This document shows positions 60,587 through 64,000 of a DNA stretch of 64,000 nt, piece by piece. The position numbers and the translations under genes were made by a program. Under the pieces are notes generated by a model. The model had not been told where the DNA came from, searched no databases, and saw nothing but the letters and a program-made list of their open reading frames with translations. The first letter of the stretch is position 1; each line of letters starts with the position of its first letter. The stretch is from Fusibacter paucivorans (GTDB lineage: Bacteria > Bacillota > Clostridia > Peptostreptococcales > Acidaminobacteraceae): NCBI RefSeq assembly GCF_018390735.1, contig NZ_JAHBCL010000014.1, forward strand, positions 49,666 to 113,665. The letters are read 5' to 3'.

Positions 60587-61894
60587 ATGCCAAATAAGTT
60601 AATTGTATTATCTTTTGATGCGCTGCAAACAGGCGATCTCGATCTTCTTTCAAAGCAGCCGCACTTTTCCGAAATATTCAAGCACGCAGCAGTCGTCAAA
60701 GACCTGCATGCCATTTACCCAACACTCACATACCCCATCCATACCACCATTATGACAGGGGTGTATCCAGACAAACACGGCATCACACACAATCAAAAGT
60801 TTACAGTCAACCCGGAAAGCGCCGATTGGAATATGATTGGTTCTGATTGGTATTGGGAAAAAGAGAATGTCAAAGTAAGGACGCTTCCAGAGGCAGTCTA
60901 TGAGAACGGCGGTACCGTGGCAACCGTTATCTGGCCCGTTATGGCGGGTGAAAAGAGGTGGTGCAACGTTCCCCAAATCTGGCCAACTAAGACAACTCGT
61001 TCGAGTGCACGCGCAATTTTTGAAAATGCAGCTTCTGAGGATGTCATGGCAGATTATTATGAGTCCTATATTGCACATTACGATTGGGATGCCAATATGG
61101 ATGCGGCCTTTTATGCTGTCGATCTCGCCATCGATATCATCGCCCGCAAGAATCCGGATCTGTTGATGTGCCACGTGCTCCACTTAGATCATGTTCGCCA
61201 CTTGTTCGGTACACAGGGGATGGCGATAAACACCTGTCTCAAAGCACTCGACATCATAATGGGCAGATTTATCAAGGCAGTCAAAGATGCCGGTTTATAT
61301 GACCAAACCAATTTTGTCATTCTAGGCGATCATGGCCAAATACCTGTTGAAAACGTCTTTTATTTGAATAAGGCACTCAAAGACATGGGTCTAATTAAAA
61401 ATATTGATAATAAAATGGGGATTGCCTACGATGCCTATAGTTTTTCATCGGGCTTTTCCAGTCAAATTTTTTTGCGGGACAATGAAGATAAGGCACTGAA
61501 AAACAAAGTTTACAATGCCTTATCGACATTGAGGACGCAGTATCCAGCGTATATAGAACACATTTATACCAAAGAAGAAGCCGAAGGCGCTGAGCATTTA
61601 AAAGGTGATTTTGTTTTTGTAGTCGAAGGAACAGAGGGGACGCTTTTTTTAAACGAAATGGATCGCGGCCTTGTGGTTTCAGCAAATGCACCTGACTATA
61701 AAGGCTACCGAGCAACGCATGGACACCATCCATCAAAAGGTGAAAAACCGCCGTTTATTGCATTTGGCCCCGATATCATCGAAGGCAAAACAATCAGTGA
61801 GGGCAAAACCATTGATATTTGCCCGACACTAGCTTCACTTGCCGGTGCTGAAATGCCCTCAGTCGTCGGTGTTCCCTTTGATATCATAAAATAA
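60587..61894 (+). CDS. Alkaline-phosphatase-superfamily phosphodiesterase (NPP type)
   Basis: 435 residues, cytoplasmic (no signal). Catalytic features: metal Asp11 in L-S-F-D-A-L, nucleophile Thr48 in Y-P-T-L-T-Y-P-I-H-T-T-I-M-T-G, H-L-D-H-V-R-H, L-G-D-H-G-Q and A-T-H-G-H-H-P. This is the type I phosphodiesterase/nucleotide pyrophosphatase group, which also includes phosphonoacetate hydrolase. It is divergent from phnX and shares its regulatory gap, so it may cleave an imported phosphonate mono- or diester before PhnW/PhnX act. AGAGG lies ten bases before the ATG. Confidence 0.82.
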   Translation: MPNKLIVLSFDALQTGDLDLLSKQPHFSEIFKHAAVVKDLHAIYPTLTYPIHTTIMTGVYPDKHGITHNQKFTVNPESADWNMIGSDWYWEKENVKVRTLPEAVYENGGTVATVIWPVMAGEKRWCNVPQIWPTKTTRSSARAIFENAASEDVMADYYESYIAHYDWDANMDAAFYAVDLAIDIIARKNPDLLMCHVLHLDHVRHLFGTQGMAINTCLKALDIIMGRFIKAVKDAGLYDQTNFVILGDHGQIPVENVFYLNKALKDMGLIKNIDNKMGIAYDAYSFSSGFSSQIFLRDNEDKALKNKVYNALSTLRTQYPAYIEHIYTKEEAEGAEHLKGDFVFVVEGTEGTLFLNEMDRGLVVSANAPDYKGYRATHGHHPSKGEKPPFIAFGPDIIEGKTISEGKTIDICPTLASLAGAEMPSVVGVPFDIIK

Positions 61895-61942
61895 TAAGCA
61901 TGCTTTTAGATTGCCGTATGTTCTGCACACTGCCATCATAAA

Positions 61943-61976
61943 AAAGGACGTGAAAGCGATTATGCTCACGTCCTTT
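61943..61976. terminator. Bidirectional terminator after the phosphodiesterase gene
   Basis: 11-bp perfect arms AAAGGACGTGA/TCACGTCCTTT with a 12-base loop, about 50 bases after the stop codon. The minus-strand side is followed by a T6 run, the plus side by ATCCTTAT. Confidence 0.65.
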
Positions 61977-62369
61977 ATCCTTATGTACGATATCATTGTT
62001 TTTTATTACAGCTGTCAACGACTAAGCGCTCCGACTTTTTTAAATCTCGTATAGACATACAACAGGTACCCGCAATGCAGGCAGGCAACGGCAGCAATCG
62101 GTACAACAGCAGTTGAAACCTTCGCCTTGTTGTTTACCAAAAATTTTTAGCAGGTTGTAATCCAAATTTATGGGCAAATTCTTTGATGAGAAACGTTTCT
62201 CCTTTGTGTTTAATGATTGTTTGGTAGTTTCATTTTAACAAAGTTGGGATTCTTCTTCTATTGTTTAAACTTCACTTGATAAGTGAAATGTAAAAGTAAT
62301 CTAAAATATTGCTTCTATGCGGCGCCAAACGCCGTTTGAATGAACTGGATGAGCGCTGCTTATAATCAC
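61977..62369 (-). other. Intergenic region with decayed minus-strand coding fragments
   Basis: Near 62015-62137 a short minus-strand frame encodes a membrane-helix-like tail (V-V-P-I-A-A-V-A-C-L-H-C-G-Y-L-L-Y-V-Y) ending F-K-K-V-G-A-L-S-R-stop. Just upstream, another frame reads G-E-T-F-L-I-K-E-F-A-H-K-F-G. Neither has a start or a recognised family. They look like gene debris next to the duplicated collar pair. Confidence 0.3.
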
Positions 62370-63449
62370 TTACTCCCGAGGAGGATAGGTCCCTTCATAC
62401 GCAATACAGTATTGAATGGATATACTCGGCATGACATTATCATGTGCGCTCGCTTCACCTGTAGCTCTGATTGCGGCAGCCTCCATTGCAACTAAATTTT
62501 CTTTTTGACGGCAAAATACTTTTAAATTTCTGCTATCAGGGTAATTCGCACGTGCTATCATATACTCTGTATCACAAAGATTTTCGTTTGCCACTGCATC
62601 AATTGCCCTCAAACTGTGTGTATGTTTTGGCATTTCCGAGGTGCTGATACTTACTTTTTCAGTACCGCCCATTGCGCCAACCGGAAAGTCATCATTTCGG
62701 TGTATCACGATCCGCTCATTAATATTAGGCACATTAAATTCTATATGACTTTTTCCGCCAAACTGTTCATAAATAATGCTATATAACGCCGTATATTTGT
62801 TAATCTCCCATGATTTTCCGTTACATCGCAACCATCCTTTTGGAACGCCATAATACGGAAAGGCACGAACTTCGCCTATAAATTGATCCATCAACACTGC
62901 ATCGCTGCCTGCATCGTCTCCTGTTGAGGTCTCTTCCTTTACACAAATAATATAACCGATACTCGTAAATGGCTGTAGATTCGTATGCGGTTTGTCTTCG
63001 CCTGTCTCTGATATTGTCTCTGATGCCATTGCCACACGCGTCTCCGATAATTTCGCATCCTTATAGAGATTAATATTTGAATTTGCAATCAGAAGATTTT
63101 GGGGATTTTTATCGGTTGCCGCTAGTGTACTCACATAAAATTTATGCGTATGATTTGGCAGGTGCTGTTCCTCTAACCGAACACTGGCCTCTCCCCTTTT
63201 TTGACCTAACTGATACGTGGATAATCCTGGTGCCGCCCCCTTGTTAACAGGTACTCTGCCTCTCAGATTCGGAAGCGCAAAGGTTGAATCGTCATCACTG
63301 CCATAAGTAGTACCAATTAGCTCGTACAAGGCTCTGTATTTTTCTTTTGATAACATCTGTCCATCACAAAATTCCCAGTTCTTAGGTGCATACGTTCCAG
63401 CAAAAATTTTAATTTCGCCTACATGACTGTCTTGATTACTTTTAGACAT
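62370..63449 (-). CDS. Double tail-collar protein, pair C (duplicate of pair B)
   Basis: 359 residues, the same length and plan as the pair B double-collar protein, and identical to it over long stretches, for example the opening M-S-K-S-N-Q-D-S, V-G-E-I-K-I-F-A-G-T-Y-A-P-K and V-L-M-D-Q-F-I-G-E-V-R. Differences cluster in surface positions. GGAGG and the overlap with the preceding collar gene (8 bp) are also conserved, so the whole pair was duplicated as a unit. Function as for the other collar proteins. Confidence 0.82.
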   Translation of the reverse strand: MSKSNQDSHVGEIKIFAGTYAPKNWEFCDGQMLSKEKYRALYELIGTTYGSDDDSTFALPNLRGRVPVNKGAAPGLSTYQLGQKRGEASVRLEEQHLPNHTHKFYVSTLAATDKNPQNLLIANSNINLYKDAKLSETRVAMASETISETGEDKPHTNLQPFTSIGYIICVKEETSTGDDAGSDAVLMDQFIGEVRAFPYYGVPKGWLRCNGKSWEINKYTALYSIIYEQFGGKSHIEFNVPNINERIVIHRNDDFPVGAMGGTEKVSISTSEMPKHTHSLRAIDAVANENLCDTEYMIARANYPDSRNLKVFCRQKENLVAMEAAAIRATGEASAHDNVMPSISIQYCIAYEGTYPPRE

Positions 63450-63893
63450 CGGCGCCTCCTTCATCATCAGTATCTAACTCCCATTCCGGGTATGTCCCTT
63501 CATAGGCAATACAGAAATTCAAAGCTAAACACGGCTGGATATTGTTATGAGCTTGATTGCTGCCGATGTTGCCAATCGGATCGACTTTTATATTTAGATT
63601 ATCTCCATTAATCCCATACATATATAATGATACTTCCAAATTTTTAGCAATCCCCAAAAAATTATTTTCAGGTTTCATTTCATCACCATCGGCATTGCAG
63701 CCCATGAGTGTATGCGTGTGCTTCGGCATGTTCGATATGGAGAGTTCAACCGTTTCCTGCCCCCAGTAGGTACCCAGAAAGCGATTTTCACTTAAGCCAT
63801 TGGCCGCTCGGCCCCTCAAATCCGGCAATCTAAAATATGTCCTGCCATCACCGCCATATCTTACACCAATTAAATTAAATAGGGCTTGCTGAA
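63442..63893 (-). pseudogene. Single tail-collar gene of pair C, 5' end lost
   Basis: The frame matches the pair B single-collar protein from about its residue 29 (L-F-N-L-I-G-V-R-Y-G-G-D-G, then F-R-L-P-D-L-R-G-R-A) to the end. Upstream of about 63893 the similarity stops abruptly: the N-terminal part with P-D-G-W-L-S-C-D-G-Q and the ribosome site is replaced by unrelated sequence. The frame stays open a little further but with no collar sequence. Probably non-functional, or expressed only from an internal start such as the TTG at 63828. Confidence 0.65.
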
Positions 63894-64000
63894 CGAAGTT
63901 AAAACCATTGAGAATACTGACTTTGAAACGCTTTTTTGATATAATAAATGCAAGGATTTTAACATTTCTTCCACAAAAACCTTGCAGATGGAGGCGCCTC
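63894..64000 (+). other. Foreign sequence joined to the truncated collar gene
   Basis: Contains a plus-strand TATAAT (about 63938-63943) and an inverted repeat GCAAGGATTTT/AAAAACCTTGC (about 63951-63986). It may be the end of a mobile element or the leader of a plus-strand gene beyond the window; it is too short to decide. Confidence 0.3.

Overview
The window looks like a chromosomal segment of a low-to-mid GC Gram-positive anaerobe, most likely a member of the Clostridia. The evidence is the near-universal AGGAGG-type ribosome sites, lipobox lipoproteins, SLH (S-layer homology) surface proteins, ECF-type vitamin transport, an iron-dependent alcohol dehydrogenase, and no outer-membrane genes. 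Almost every gene is on the minus strand; only the giant surface protein and one phosphodiesterase are on the plus strand. I saw no rRNA, tRNA, CRISPR array or complete insertion sequence.

Region 1 (1-8.8 kb): the 5' end of a lipoprotein gene, then a tightly overlapping ten-gene operon read from 8.8 kb down to 0.4 kb. It encodes an RnfG-like FMN-binding membrane protein, a lipoprotein with three sulfite-oxidase-fold (molybdopterin-binding-like) repeats, an ECF S component, a lipoprotein joining such repeats to an alkaline-phosphatase-superfamily phosphodiesterase, another sulfite-oxidase-fold protein, two ECF ATPases, EcfT, a MobB-like GTPase with a cysteine cluster, and a kinase-like protein. 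I read it as a possible cofactor-scavenging system, perhaps for pterin or molybdopterin. It is the best candidate here for an undescribed system.

Region 2 (9-31 kb): a PanB-like/trigger-factor-like/SDR cluster with a LuxR regulator; a second SDR behind a palindromic operator next to a thiolase remnant; an AhpD-like, lipoyl-Lpd and lipoate-ligase operon with a MarR regulator; two GGDEF proteins; a DEAD-box helicase with a terminator in its leader; asparaginase, CapA-like and PepT-like genes; a GyrI-like gene behind a 19-bp-spacer promoter; a flavodoxin; a Crp-Ada-AraC fusion regulator; and an iron alcohol dehydrogenase.

Region 3 (31-51 kb) is devoted to the cell surface. It holds an SLH protein, a membrane Ser/Thr kinase with extracellular leucine-rich repeats flanked by two related small proteins, two pairs of phage-tail-collar (microcystin-dependent-protein-like) genes, and a divergent 3866-residue SLH protein built from 33 tandem modules of about 100 residues.

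Region 4 (51.5-62 kb): an eight-gene operon for import and breakdown of an aminoethylphosphonate-type compound (Ugp-like ABC transporter, YtcJ-like amidohydrolase, DeoR regulator, PhnW, PhnX) with a divergent phosphodiesterase. The window closes with a third, partly truncated copy of the tail-collar gene pair, a duplicate of the one near 36-37.5 kb.
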